From Clostridiales bacterium (GTDB taxonomy: Bacteria > Bacillota > Clostridia > Christensenellales > Borkfalkiaceae), in the NCBI GenBank assembly GCA_015055805.1, contig SVHN01000001.1:241982-305981 (forward strand): a stretch of 64,000 nt of DNA, written 5' to 3'. The notes below the pieces were generated by a model, which was given only the letters and a program-made list of their open reading frames with translations, had not been told where the DNA came from and made no database searches. Below are positions 51,336-59,016 of the stretch, in pieces (the first letter of the stretch is position 1; every line of letters begins with the position of its first letter). The translations under genes and the position numbers were made by a program.

Positions 51336-51374
51336 GAGAACCCAAAAGTTTAACAAACTTTTGGGTTCTCTTTA
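51336..51374 (+). terminator. Rho-independent terminator after the 49855 gene
   Basis: Perfect 16-bp stem GAGAACCCAAAAGTTT / AAACTTTTGGGTTCTC with an AAC loop and T-rich tail. Confidence 0.92.
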
Positions 51375-51375
51375 T

Positions 51376-51454
51376 ATCTATCACCGACTTTTTTGCTTTA
51401 AAAATATTGCGAAACAAAACGCTCTAATTTTCCATTAAAATGAAAGTATTAAAT
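51376..51454 (+). repeat. Dispersed repeat remnant (copy 1)
   Basis: The stretch from 51376 resembles 57043 onward (TCTATCA-CG-CTTTTTTG, TAAAAATA-TGCGAA). 51437-51454 (AAAATGAAAGTATTAAAT) is identical to 58789-58806. The interval 51375-51559 holds no gene. Confidence 0.55.
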
Positions 51455-51559
51455 AACGTCTTACGATTTGATCTATTTGTTTTATGGGTATCGTAAATTA
51501 AAAAATCGAATGTATGTCAATTTAAAGTATAAAAAATTTTGATGACTTTTAATTTTTAG

Positions 51560-51588
51560 TTGCATTTGTTAATAAAATATATTATAAT
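51560..51588 (+). promoter_or_regulatory. Promoter of the glycine-riboswitch transcript
   Basis: TTGCAT (51560-51565), 17-base spacer, TATAAT (51583-51588). The leader then carries the riboswitch. Confidence 0.8.
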
Positions 51589-51611
51589 CAAAAAAAATAA
51601 ATATGTAATTG

Positions 51612-51808
51612 TTGGGTGATAAAAGCGGAAGAGAACGATTATTCGTCACCGAAGAAGTAATGCTTTCAGGTAAAAGGACCGCTTTTTGACAACACTTTGG
51701 AGAATGCGTTAACGCTACCGAAGAAGCAATTTGTTTTATAGCAGAGAATCTTTCAGGTAAAAAGACAAAGATGTGTTTAGGAGTAAACATGGACTCTGTC
51801 TTTTTTTG
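51612..51808 (+). ncRNA. Tandem glycine riboswitch with terminator expression platform
   Basis: Two aptamers. The first (51621-51686) has P1 AAAAGCGG/CCGCTTTT, CACCGAAGAAGTAA and CTTTCAGGTAAAAGGAC. The second (51691-51777) has TGGAGA, TACCGAAGAAGCAA, CTTTCAGGTAAAAAGAC and P1 AACACTTTG / CAAAGATGTGTT. These are the conserved gcvT-type glycine riboswitch elements. The 3' P1 strand of aptamer 2 also belongs to a competing hairpin (51759-51770 with about 51794-51805, one mismatch) containing an inner TGTTTA/TAAACA stem with the ribosome site in its loop, followed by T7 (51801-51807). This predicts a glycine ON switch controlling the gene at 51789. Confidence 0.88.
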
Positions 51809-52445
51809 TTTGGAAATTTTAGGAGTAATCGCATTTTCTATATCGGGGGCATTAGTTGCTATAAGAAGTAAATTTGATATTTTCGGTGTTTTAGTGGTAG
51901 GTGTTATTACTGCTGTGGGTGGTGGAATTACAAGGGATATACTAGTAGGTCAGCTACCACCGAAAATATTTGATAACGCCTATTTGGTAGCGGTTGCAGC
52001 TCTGTCAGCCGTTTTAACATTCGTGCTTGCATATTTTAAGGGGAGAAAATTTTCCATTATCCAAGAAAAAATTGAAGAGATAAATAATTATTTTGATGCG
52101 CTTGGACTGGCGGTATTCACTGTGATGGGAGTGGAAACGACTTTAAATTATGGGTTTTCATATAATATACTTATTTGCGTAACAATGGGTGTTTTAACAG
52201 GAGTTGGCGGGGGATTGATGCGAGATATTTTCACTAGGTCAAAAATCAGTATATTCACAAAGCATGTTTATGCATTAGCGTCTATTGTTGGGGCGACTGT
52301 ATTTTATATATTACGAATCAAAATTCAATTTGCGACAATATCGACTTTAGTTGGCGTATTAGTAATATTTGTTTTAAGATTGTTTGCAACAAAATATCAC
52401 TGGGAACTTCCGAAGGCACACATTGAAGAAGATAAAGGAAAATAA
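51789..52445 (+). CDS. TRIC/UPF0126 (Gly_transporter) family membrane protein
   Basis: About 218 residues. An upstream in-frame ATG (51771) exists, but ATG 51789 has AGGAG 5 bases before it. Two homologous three-helix repeats carry the family glycine motifs 'AVGGGITRDILVGQLP' and 'GVGGGLMRDIFT'. The family is described as trimeric cation channels (TRIC) and, in Pfam, as glycine transporters. The tandem glycine riboswitch directly in front strongly suggests a glycine-related role, probably export or uptake of glycine; which direction is unknown. Confidence 0.9.
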   Translation: MDSVFFCLEILGVIAFSISGALVAIRSKFDIFGVLVVGVITAVGGGITRDILVGQLPPKIFDNAYLVAVAALSAVLTFVLAYFKGRKFSIIQEKIEEINNYFDALGLAVFTVMGVETTLNYGFSYNILICVTMGVLTGVGGGLMRDIFTRSKISIFTKHVYALASIVGATVFYILRIKIQFATISTLVGVLVIFVLRLFATKYHWELPKAHIEEDKGK

Positions 52446-52566
52446 TGTAAACAAACTTATATGAGAATTTAATACAATATCCACAATGAATAACAAAAAA
52501 GGGTTAAATAAAATTCTCTAAAAAATATAAAGTTTTCCCTAAAAAATTCTCCAAAAAGTAAAAATT

Positions 52567-52583
52567 TAAAATTCGTTATTTAT
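52567..52583 (+). repeat. Dispersed repeat remnant
   Basis: TAAAATTCGTTATTTAT resembles 58873-58889. It lies in the A/T-rich 52446-52650 interval, which contains no gene. Confidence 0.45.
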
Positions 52584-52653
52584 TCAAGGTAAGTATTGTA
52601 GCTAAGTATTACAAAAGCCTGTAAAAGAAATATTATATTAATAATATATTTTT

Positions 52654-52710
52654 TGCTATTATATTAGCAATTTATTGACAAATATTAAATTTAATGCTAA
52701 AATATTAGCA
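52654..52710 (+). promoter_or_regulatory. hipBA promoter with two palindromic operators
   Basis: TTGACA (52675-52680), 17-base spacer, TAAAAT (52698-52703). Operators TGCTATTATATTAGCA (52654-52669) and TGCTAAAATATTAGCA (52695-52710) share TGCTA-N6-TAGCA, are 41 bases apart (about four helical turns), and the second covers the -10. They are the likely binding sites of the HipB-type repressor. Confidence 0.8.
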
Positions 52711-52712
52711 CT

Positions 52713-53003
52713 ATGAAAAATAATTTTGATATAAATGAGTTTGTCAGCACTCCAACTATTCAGTCAATACTAGTATCTTTAACTGATAGGGTAAAAGAAA
52801 GACGGAAAGAAATCAAACTGACGCAAAAACTTCTTGCTCAAAAATCAGGTGTATCGTATGCTTCTATTCGTAGGTTTGAAAACACTGGTGAAATTTCTTT
52901 GGTTTCACTATTGAAAATCGCAAAAGCATTAAGTTGTTTAGAAGATTTTAATATGCTGTTTGGTAATAAGATTATTACTAATTTGAAGGATTTTGATTTA
53001 TGA
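52713..53003 (+). CDS. hipB: HipB-like XRE family antitoxin/repressor
   Basis: 96 residues. A helix-turn-helix at about 28-80 ('RVKERRKEIKLTQKLLAQKSGVSYASIRRFENTG' region; this is the canonical XRE pattern). ATG 52713 is the only Met in the protein and lies 9 bases after the -10, leaving at most a few bases of leader and no ribosome site, so it is probably translated leaderless. It overlaps the toxin gene by ATGA. Expected to neutralise the HipA kinase and to repress its own promoter through the paired operators upstream. Confidence 0.88.
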   Translation: MKNNFDINEFVSTPTIQSILVSLTDRVKERRKEIKLTQKLLAQKSGVSYASIRRFENTGEISLVSLLKIAKALSCLEDFNMLFGNKIITNLKDFDL

Positions 53004-54115
53004 TTAAAGAAGTTAAAAAAGTAACTGTTAAATATAATGAGAGGATAGTTGGTTATCTTGCTGAAATTAAACCATCAACAATTGCATTTCAATATGACGA
53101 TGAATGGATAAAAAACGGCTTTTCAATCTCTCCATTATCTCTGCCATTGGATAATAAAGTATATGTAAGTAAAAAAGAACAGTTTAATGGATTATATGGC
53201 GTTTTCTGGGATTCTTTACCTGATGGCTGGGGAGAACTATTAATGAATAGAGTTTTACAGAAAAAAGGCATAAATCCAAACCAACTACCTATTTTAACTA
53301 AATTATCACTAATTAATAATAATGGTTTAGGTGGGTTGACTTATGAACCTAATCAATCGTTTAAGTCCACTTATAATGATTTAGATTTTGATAAATTGTC
53401 TGATGAAGTCAAAAAAATATTAAATGACGAAAGTGAATCTGTTGATTTGGATTTTATTTATAAACTGGGTGGTTCTAGTGGTGGGGCAAGACCAAAGGCT
53501 CATATAAAGATTGACGATGAAGAATGGATAGTTAAGTTTGCGTGTAGGATTGATCCGCCGAATGTTGGGGTAAAAGAATTTAGAGCGAATGAAACAGCCA
53601 TGCGTTGTGGTATTAATGTCAATGAGCATAAACTGTTTCCTTCAAAATTGTGTTCAGGTTATTTTGGAACCAAACGTTTTGATAGAATAGGGGAAAGACG
53701 TATACACATGATTTCGCTTGCGGCTTTATTAGAAACGACTCATAAAATTCCTAACTTGGATTATATGCACTTGTTTCAAGTAATTCAAATAATTAGCGCA
53801 AGACCAACTGAAGATTTATATGAAGCATTTAGACGTATGTGTTTTAACGTGTTTTATAAAAATAAAGACGATCATGGCAAAAATTTTGCTTTTATTTATG
53901 ACGAGAATTTATGCGGTTACGTTTTGTCACCGGCATATGATTTAACGCGTATAGAAGATAAATTTGAGCATGAAATGACGGTTAATGGTAATGGAAATCC
54001 AAATAAAGAAGATATGTTTGAGGTGGCAAAGAAATTTAAATTATCTATAACTAAATGCAAGGATATTATGACACAAATTGATAAAATTTGTTCAAGTACT
54101 AACAACAAAGATTAA
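53000..54115 (+). CDS. hipA: HipA-like serine/threonine kinase toxin
   Basis: 371 residues. The N-terminal HipA-couple domain ('TVKYNERIVGYLAEI', 'FSISPLSLPLDNKVY', 'FWDSLPDGWGELL') is followed by the kinase core: glycine-rich loop 'LGGSSGGARPKA', lysine strand 'WIVKFACR', catalytic 'KNKDDHGKNFAF' and Mg-binding 'SPAYDLT'. All catalytic positions appear present, so the toxin should be active. HipA kinases phosphorylate aminoacyl-tRNA synthetases or other targets and cause growth arrest or persistence. Overlaps hipB by 4 bases; a terminator follows. It is shorter than the E. coli protein, as many hipA-domain proteins are. Confidence 0.9.
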   Translation: MIKEVKKVTVKYNERIVGYLAEIKPSTIAFQYDDEWIKNGFSISPLSLPLDNKVYVSKKEQFNGLYGVFWDSLPDGWGELLMNRVLQKKGINPNQLPILTKLSLINNNGLGGLTYEPNQSFKSTYNDLDFDKLSDEVKKILNDESESVDLDFIYKLGGSSGGARPKAHIKIDDEEWIVKFACRIDPPNVGVKEFRANETAMRCGINVNEHKLFPSKLCSGYFGTKRFDRIGERRIHMISLAALLETTHKIPNLDYMHLFQVIQIISARPTEDLYEAFRRMCFNVFYKNKDDHGKNFAFIYDENLCGYVLSPAYDLTRIEDKFEHEMTVNGNGNPNKEDMFEVAKKFKLSITKCKDIMTQIDKICSSTNNKD

Positions 54116-54133
54116 ATTATAAGAATAGACAGT

Positions 54134-54162
54134 AAAGGTTTGCTAAAAGCAGACCTTTTTTC
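54134..54162 (+). terminator. Rho-independent terminator after hipBA
   Basis: Stem AAAGGTTTGCT / AGCAGACCTTT (one G-U) with an AAA loop and T tract. Confidence 0.85.
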
Positions 54163-54226
54163 TTATTTTAAATGCTTATACTAAAAGAAAGGAGAATTAG
54201 TGTGGTTGCAGTTATAAAGGAAGTAT

Positions 54227-54748
54227 AAGTTTAAGGTTTATCAATATATAGTTGGCTATATTATTAATGTTTTTGACTTCTTTCTATATTCAAATAGACA
54301 TAGAGATGTGATAACATATTGTAGTAAGTATGCTATTCCACTATTAAAAAAAGTGGGTGGTGGTAGTATAATAAATACTTCGTCAAGTGCTGGAGTAATA
54401 GGTGTACCACAGTGTGATGAATATACGGCATCAAAGGGCGCAACTATATCTTTAACGCGCTCTATGGCGGTAGAATATGGTCCGTTTAATATCCGTACAA
54501 ATTGTATTGCTCCTTGTTCAATAATGACGCCTATGGTTTACGAAAGCAATTTAAATGATCCTAACTTTGATGAAAATAAACTTTTAAACGTTGATATGCC
54601 ATTGAGAAGATGGGGAACATCAGAAGATATTGCAAACGTTGCGGCGTTTTTAGCAAGTGACGAGGGTTCATACATGAACGGAGCGATTTTGGTTGCTGAC
54701 GGTGGGATAACCGTTCACGTCCGTGAGGGCAAGAAAGAAGTGGATTGA
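54227..54748 (+). pseudogene. Remnant of a short-chain dehydrogenase/reductase (C-terminal half)
   Basis: About 145 clearly homologous residues (from about 54308) carry the SDR catalytic Ser strand 'GGGSIINTSSSAGVIG', the Tyr-x-x-x-Lys motif 'EYTASKGA', 'IRTNCIAPCSIMTP' and the C-terminal 'SEDIANVAAFLASDEGSYMNG'. The nucleotide-binding Rossmann half (about 100 residues, with TGxxxGxG) is missing. Upstream in-frame residues are degenerate (about 54227-54307) with no plausible start; only a GTG opens the homologous part. It cannot bind NAD(P), so it is a 5'-deleted pseudogene. Followed 34 bases later by the DUF4432 gene. Confidence 0.8.
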
Positions 54749-54782
54749 TATAGGATTTTTTATTTAGAATTAAAGGTGAAAA

Positions 54783-55733
54783 ATGTTATTAAGTAAAGAA
54801 AAAATAGCCAAGTATTATGGGAATATAAAAAACTTATGTTCGGTAAAACACGTAGAATATAAAGAAGGTAAAGAAAAAGGCGTTGAGGCGTATCAAGTGA
54901 ATAATGGAAGTGGGTTATTTATGGAAGTTTTACCATCAAGATGCATGGATATTTCCTATCTTTCGTATAAAGGTATTCCTGTCAGTTATCTTGCACCAAG
55001 TGGCATTGTTGCCCCAGAAATGTACGATAAAGAAGGCTTTGGTTGGCTCAAAGGCTTTTTTGCTGGCATGCTCACCACATGTGGTCTTGATAATGTCGGG
55101 GGCCCTGCCGTATATAATAACAAAACTATCGGAGATATTTATTGTGGTTTGCATGGCAGTATTGCAAACACCCCAGCCGAACAATTAGGTTATACTGAAG
55201 GTTATGATGGAGAAGATTACAAAATGACTCTTTCTGGCAGTATGTGCAATGGTTTTTTGCACGGCACAAAGGTAACCCTAAAAAGGGATTATGAAATTAT
55301 CGCTGGCAAAAACGCAGTCAAGATTAAAGACACTATCTTAAACGAAGGAGTGAGAGACTTTTATCTAACACTTTTATATCACATAAACGTCGGCTACCCA
55401 ATTTTATCAGAAGACGCAAAACTTTATTGCAAGGAAAAGACGGTAAAGGGTAATGATGATTTTGCTCAAGATGATATTAAAAACTTCAAAAACTTCCATA
55501 AGCCAACTATAGACATTGCTGAAAAGTGCTATTTTATAGATTTTGAAGACGATAACGTTGAAGTTGCAATCATAAACGAAAAAATCGACTTGGGTTTTTA
55601 CGTTAGGTATAACAAAAATCACCTTCCGCGCTTTTGCGAATGGAAGATGATGGGAGAAGAAGAATATGTTTTAGGTATAGAACCGGGACTTTGCAATCCT
55701 TTAGGTCTTGATAAAATCAAAGAGTTATTGTAA
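54783..55733 (+). CDS. DUF4432 aldose-1-epimerase-like protein, probably truncated at the C terminus
   Basis: 316 residues of the galactose-mutarotase-like fold typical of DUF4432: 'VLPSRCMDISYLSYKGIPVSYLAPSGI', 'GFFAGMLTTCGLDNVGGP', 'GLHGSIANTPAEQL', 'LLYHINVGYP', 'EEEYVLGIEPGLCNPLGL'. The family normally continues about 30 residues past this last motif; here it stops at KIKELL, exactly where an unrelated nagA remnant begins. The core fold and His residues seem intact, but it may be unstable. No signal peptide. Probably once part of a sugar-acid locus with the SDR and nagA. Confidence 0.75.
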   Translation: MLLSKEKIAKYYGNIKNLCSVKHVEYKEGKEKGVEAYQVNNGSGLFMEVLPSRCMDISYLSYKGIPVSYLAPSGIVAPEMYDKEGFGWLKGFFAGMLTTCGLDNVGGPAVYNNKTIGDIYCGLHGSIANTPAEQLGYTEGYDGEDYKMTLSGSMCNGFLHGTKVTLKRDYEIIAGKNAVKIKDTILNEGVRDFYLTLLYHINVGYPILSEDAKLYCKEKTVKGNDDFAQDDIKNFKNFHKPTIDIAEKCYFIDFEDDNVEVAIINEKIDLGFYVRYNKNHLPRFCEWKMMGEEEYVLGIEPGLCNPLGLDKIKELL

Positions 55734-55734
55734 T

Positions 55735-56601
55735 TTAACTGAAAAGCAAATGTTAGACGGCGCACAAAAGATACTAAAAGTGTCAAAATCGGGCGTTGGA
55801 AAAATCATAAACGGACTATATATGGAAGGTCCGTATATGAGCGGTTTTGGCAGCAACCAAAACAGTATACTTTGGAACGGTGAGATAGATAAAAAAGAAT
55901 ACAAACAAGTAGTAGATAAGCTTAAAGACGTTGCAAGGATATGGGCAATAGATCCCGCAAGAAAAGGGATAGAAGGGTTTATGCAGTATGTTAAAGAACA
56001 AAATCCTAACGCCATATTTGCATTAGGACATTCAACGGCAACTGCAAGAGAGTGCAAAAGCGTAAGCAAGTACGGAGTAAAAGTACAAACGCACCACGGC
56101 GATTCAGGTAAAGCGAAAGGCTTTGCGCAAGGAACGATAGGCGCAGGTTGTGACGAATACACACTGTATAACCCCGATATGTATGCAGAGATAATATGCG
56201 ACCAAGTAGGAGTACATTTACCTGCGGATATGATAAAAATGATCGTAAGGACAAAAGGGATAGAAAAGGTAATATTAATAAGCGACTCAATGCCACAAAG
56301 CGGAGATTACAAGAATAACGAAGAAGACGGCATTGCTTATGGACCAGACCTAAACTATGACTATGAAGGGCATTTAGCAGGCAGTCACTTAACGCTAGAT
56401 AATGCGTGTAAAAACCTTATGACGCATACGGGATACGGGCTATGTCACGCCGTAAGATGTGCAAGCCTTAACCCAGCAAAACTGCTCGGTATAGATAATG
56501 AAGTAGGTAGCATTGAAGTAGGAAAGACGGCAAACCTAATCTTAATAGACGACAAGTTTAACGTTAAAAAAGTGATGCTTAAGGGTGATTGTGTGTTTTA
56601 A
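55735..56601 (+). pseudogene. nagA: nagA remnant: N-acetylglucosamine-6-phosphate deacetylase lacking its N terminus
   Basis: About 285 residues from 'NLTEKQMLDGAQ' to 'MLKGDCVF' correspond to the C-terminal three quarters of NagA: metal Glu 'NGLYMEGPYMS', 'IFALGHSTA', 'KVQTHHGDSGKA', 'HLPADMIKMI', catalytic Asp 'VILISDSM', and the ending 'LAGSHLTLDNACKNL...GSIEVGKTANLILID'. The first 90 or so residues, with the initial H-x-H and start of the beta-sandwich, are missing, and the frame is joined directly to the truncated DUF4432 gene (overlap around 55708-55733). The only possible starts are TTG 55708 or ATG 55750. Probably inactive because the metal-binding N-terminal part is lost. Confidence 0.8.
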
Positions 56602-56689
56602 TAATATTTATCGCCATTTAATCCATAAAAAACTATAGAGGGAATTTTATTGGTATAGGGTGTTTGCCTAGCAAACAAGATTAAAGACT

Positions 56690-56857
56690 ATGGAAGAAAC
56701 GAAATGGATAATCTGCCCAGAATGTGGCGGTAAAACACGAGTAAAGATTAAGCATGCAACTATAATGAAAGACTTTCTATTGTTCTGTCATCATTGTAAA
56801 AAAGAGTTTACAGTTGACGTAGAAAATTTTATCGTAAAAGTAGTAAAAGAAAATTGA
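56690..56857 (+). CDS. Cys_rich_KTR family small protein (mobile-element associated)
   Basis: 55 residues: MEETKWIICPECGGKTRVKI, a middle segment ending LLFCHHCKKEF, then TVDVENFIVKVVKEN. Two CxxC pairs (CPEC, CHHC) flank the KTR signature, matching the Cys_rich_KTR family that is common in conjugative and integrative elements of Bacillota. It may bind zinc; molecular role unknown. The upstream ribosome site is poor. Its presence near a tRNA 3'-end remnant suggests a decayed integrated element. Confidence 0.75.
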   Translation: MEETKWIICPECGGKTRVKIKHATIMKDFLLFCHHCKKEFTVDVENFIVKVVKEN

Positions 56858-57030
56858 CAAACAAAGTCAAAATTCGGCAAGATTTTTTCAGGCACTATAT
56901 TTTTTAAATGATATAATGTATACTAAACCAAAAGTAATTATTGGTAAAAATAAAAAGGGATAGGTATACACTTTAATTAAATAGAATGATTGACCATCAT
57001 AGGGATTAAAAAATCTAAAGACGGTTAAAA

Positions 57031-57060
57031 GTCGGTGATATATCTATCAGCGGCTTTTTT
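57031..57060 (+). terminator. Imperfect hairpin with T tract in the gene-free 56858-57340 region
   Basis: GTCGGTGATA / TATCAGCGGC with one mismatch, then T6. Resembles the terminator remnants at 51376. The surrounding 480 bases contain no gene that I can support. Confidence 0.5.
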
Positions 57061-57114
57061 GATATAAAAATACTGCGAACTAAAATGGTTTGAATTTTTC
57101 CCCAAATTTTCCCC
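57043..57114 (+). repeat. Dispersed repeat remnant (copy 2)
   Basis: 57043-57086 resembles 51376-51419. CCCCAAATTTTCCCC (57100-57114) is identical to 58843-58857. Confidence 0.55.
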
Positions 57115-57139
57115 CGAAAAGTCGATTTTTTGCAAAAAT

Positions 57140-57194
57140 AAAACACAATATATCGTGCCTACATAAAATCTAAAACTACAATATATTGTGTTTT
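57140..57194. repeat. Inverted repeat beside the tRNA remnant
   Basis: AAAACACAATATAT (57140-57153) and its exact reverse complement ATATATTGTGTTTT (57181-57194), spaced 27 bases, directly abut the tRNA-like segment. Possibly recombinase arm sites or a terminator. Confidence 0.7.
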
Positions 57195-57219
57195 TGGCGG
57201 AAAGAATGGGATTCGAACC
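57195..57219 (-). other. tRNA-Ser-like 3' end: probable attachment-site remnant
   Basis: Read on the minus strand, the 25 bases consist of GGTTCGAAT (end of the T stem and T loop), CCCAT (T stem), TCTTTCC (acceptor), G (discriminator) and CCA. Upstream sequence cannot complete a tRNA: no matching T-stem strand or GGAAAGA acceptor follows. G73 fits tRNA-Ser. This is the usual footprint of integrase-mediated insertion at a tRNA 3' end. Confidence 0.75.
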
Positions 57220-57342
57220 AAAAACAGTATGTTAAAAAACATTTGTAAATCCCTAGTGATTTCAAGATTTTATCCCCCAAAAATCCCCCAAACAAAAGAT
57301 GATATTAGATTGTCTTTTTTACAAAAATATACAAATTTCCTA

Positions 57343-57371
57343 TTGACTTTTTATCTTAAATATATTATACT
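57343..57371 (+). promoter_or_regulatory. Promoter of the DUF4143 ATPase gene
   Basis: TTGACT (57343-57348), 17-base spacer, TATACT (57366-57371). Confidence 0.75.
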
Positions 57372-57422
57372 TATTACGGAAAAAGATGACAAAACTAATT
57401 TTATTGAAGCAAGGAGTGCGTT

Positions 57423-58721
57423 ATGGGAGAATTTGTTATAAAACGTGATTTATATCTAAACAAGCTTATTCGCAAGAAAAACAACGGTAGTATAAAAATT
57501 ATTACCGGACTTCGTCGTTCGGGCAAAAGTTATCTTCTTAATAACCTCTACTACGAATATCTTTTAAGCGAAGGCGTTAAAAAAGAGCAAATTATTAAAC
57601 TTGCCCTTGATGATGACCGCAATAGAGAATATAGAAATCCCGATAATCTTTCTAAGTTCCTTTACTCTAAAATAACTAATGAAACTGATAAATTTTATTT
57701 CCTTTTAGATGAAGTGCAATTTGCAATTTCTGATGAAGAAATAAAATCTAAAGAGCCTATTCGTCTTTACGGAATATTAAATGGTTTGTTAAGATTAAAA
57801 AACGTTGACGTTTACGTAACGGGTAGTAATTCTAAGTTCTTATCTTCTGACATCGCTACCGAATTTCGTGGTCGTGGTGACTTAATTCACGTTAATCCGC
57901 TTTCTTTTGCTGAGTTTTACTCGGTATATAAAAACGGCGATAAATACGATGCTTGGGATGAATATTCCGCCTACGGCGGAATGCCTATGCTTTTGGGTTT
58001 AGAAACCGATGAAGAAAAAGCGGAATATCTAAATAACCTTTTTAAGAACACTTATATTAAAGATATTATAGAGCGCAACAACTTACGTGGCGACGTTGCT
58101 ATTGATACTTTGGTTGATGTACTAGCATCTTCTATTGGTTCGCTTAACAACCCAACCAAAATAGCAAAAACCTTTGCTTCAAATGGAATTAAAACCGCTG
58201 ACAAAACTATATCAACCTACGTTGATTATCTTTTAGACGCTTTCTTAATACGTAAAGCAACTAGATACGATATTAAAGGTAGAAAATATATTAACTCACC
58301 ATTTAAATATTATTTTAGCGACGTAGGACTTCGCAATGCAAGACTTAATTTCCGACAACAAGAACAAACCCACATAATGGAAAACATCATTTATAACGAA
58401 CTCGTTATGCGCGGTTTTAACGTTGATGTTGGTATTATAGAACACGTTGTTAGAGATGAAAACGGAAAGCGCACTACCAAACATTTAGAAATTGACTTCG
58501 TATGCAACAAAGGAAATCAACGCTATTACATTCAATCGGCGTTCTCTATCCCGAATATTGAAAAAATGGCGCAAGAGCAAGCATCGCTTGACCGTATAGA
58601 TGATTCCTTTAAGAAGATTATTATTACCCAAGATAGAACTAAACTTTGGAGAAATGAAAAAGGCTACGTTATTATGAACGTTTTAGACTTCCTTCTTAAA
58701 GAGAATAGTCTTGAATTATAA
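57423..58721 (+). CDS. AAA ATPase with DUF4143 C-terminal domain
   Basis: 432 residues. Walker A 'GLRRSGKS' (29-36), Walker B 'FYFLLDEVQ' (DE at 96-97), sensor-like 'DVYVTGSNSKFLSSDIATEFRGRG' and the C-terminal DUF4143 nuclease-like region ('ENIIYNELVMRGFNVDVG', 'EIDFVCN' with a PD-(D/E)xK-like Asp). Ribosome site AAGGAG. These proteins are abundant and often horizontally transferred in anaerobes; proposed roles include DNA repair or defence, but function is unproven. Flanked on both sides by copies of short dispersed repeats, as if inserted as a cassette. Confidence 0.88.
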   Translation: MGEFVIKRDLYLNKLIRKKNNGSIKIITGLRRSGKSYLLNNLYYEYLLSEGVKKEQIIKLALDDDRNREYRNPDNLSKFLYSKITNETDKFYFLLDEVQFAISDEEIKSKEPIRLYGILNGLLRLKNVDVYVTGSNSKFLSSDIATEFRGRGDLIHVNPLSFAEFYSVYKNGDKYDAWDEYSAYGGMPMLLGLETDEEKAEYLNNLFKNTYIKDIIERNNLRGDVAIDTLVDVLASSIGSLNNPTKIAKTFASNGIKTADKTISTYVDYLLDAFLIRKATRYDIKGRKYINSPFKYYFSDVGLRNARLNFRQQEQTHIMENIIYNELVMRGFNVDVGIIEHVVRDENGKRTTKHLEIDFVCNKGNQRYYIQSAFSIPNIEKMAQEQASLDRIDDSFKKIIITQDRTKLWRNEKGYVIMNVLDFLLKENSLEL

Positions 58722-58788
58722 AATATTTCTTTGTCTATAACAAATCATATCTTCTCTCTGTTTCACTACGGGGGCAAAGCCGAACCGC

Positions 58789-58889
58789 AAAATGAAAGTA
58801 TTAAATCATTAGATATTGTCAATTGAAGTTCAGGTTTTTGCTCCCCAAATTTTCCCCTAAAAAGATAGACTTAAAAATTCGTTATTTAT
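58789..58889 (+). repeat. Dispersed repeat remnant (copy 3) downstream of the ATPase
   Basis: Contains AAAATGAAAGTATTAAAT (identical to 51437-51454), CCCCAAATTTTCCCC (identical to 57100-57114) and AAAATTCGTTATTTAT (as at 52568-52583). The 58722-59016 interval otherwise holds no gene. Confidence 0.55.
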
Positions 58890-58933
58890 CCAACAAATAA
58901 AAAAGTGTTAATCTTTTAATGAACTAAACAAGT

Positions 58934-58969
58934 AAAAAAAGAAGTCTTAAAAACAAGGCTTCTTTTTTT
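58934..58969. terminator. Bidirectional terminator between the ATPase and minus-strand AraC genes
   Basis: 15-bp stem AAAAAAAGAAGTCTT / AAGGCTTCTTTTTTT (one G-U) with an AAAAAC loop; A and T runs at both ends. Confidence 0.88.
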
Positions 58970-59016
58970 GTGTGTTTTTATCTGTTATTAAAGTATATTT
59001 AATAGATAACTATGAT

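Noticed and set aside
57196-57219. A complete tRNA gene on the minus strand
   Set aside because: Only the 3' quarter matches; D-arm, anticodon arm and 5' acceptor strand are missing.
57229-57441. 70-codon ORF before the DUF4143 gene
   Set aside because: It spans the ATPase promoter and ribosome site and overlaps the start of the ATPase; the composition looks non-coding.
51376-58889. CRISPR array
   Set aside because: The repeats are few, dissimilar in spacing and not regular; no cas genes.
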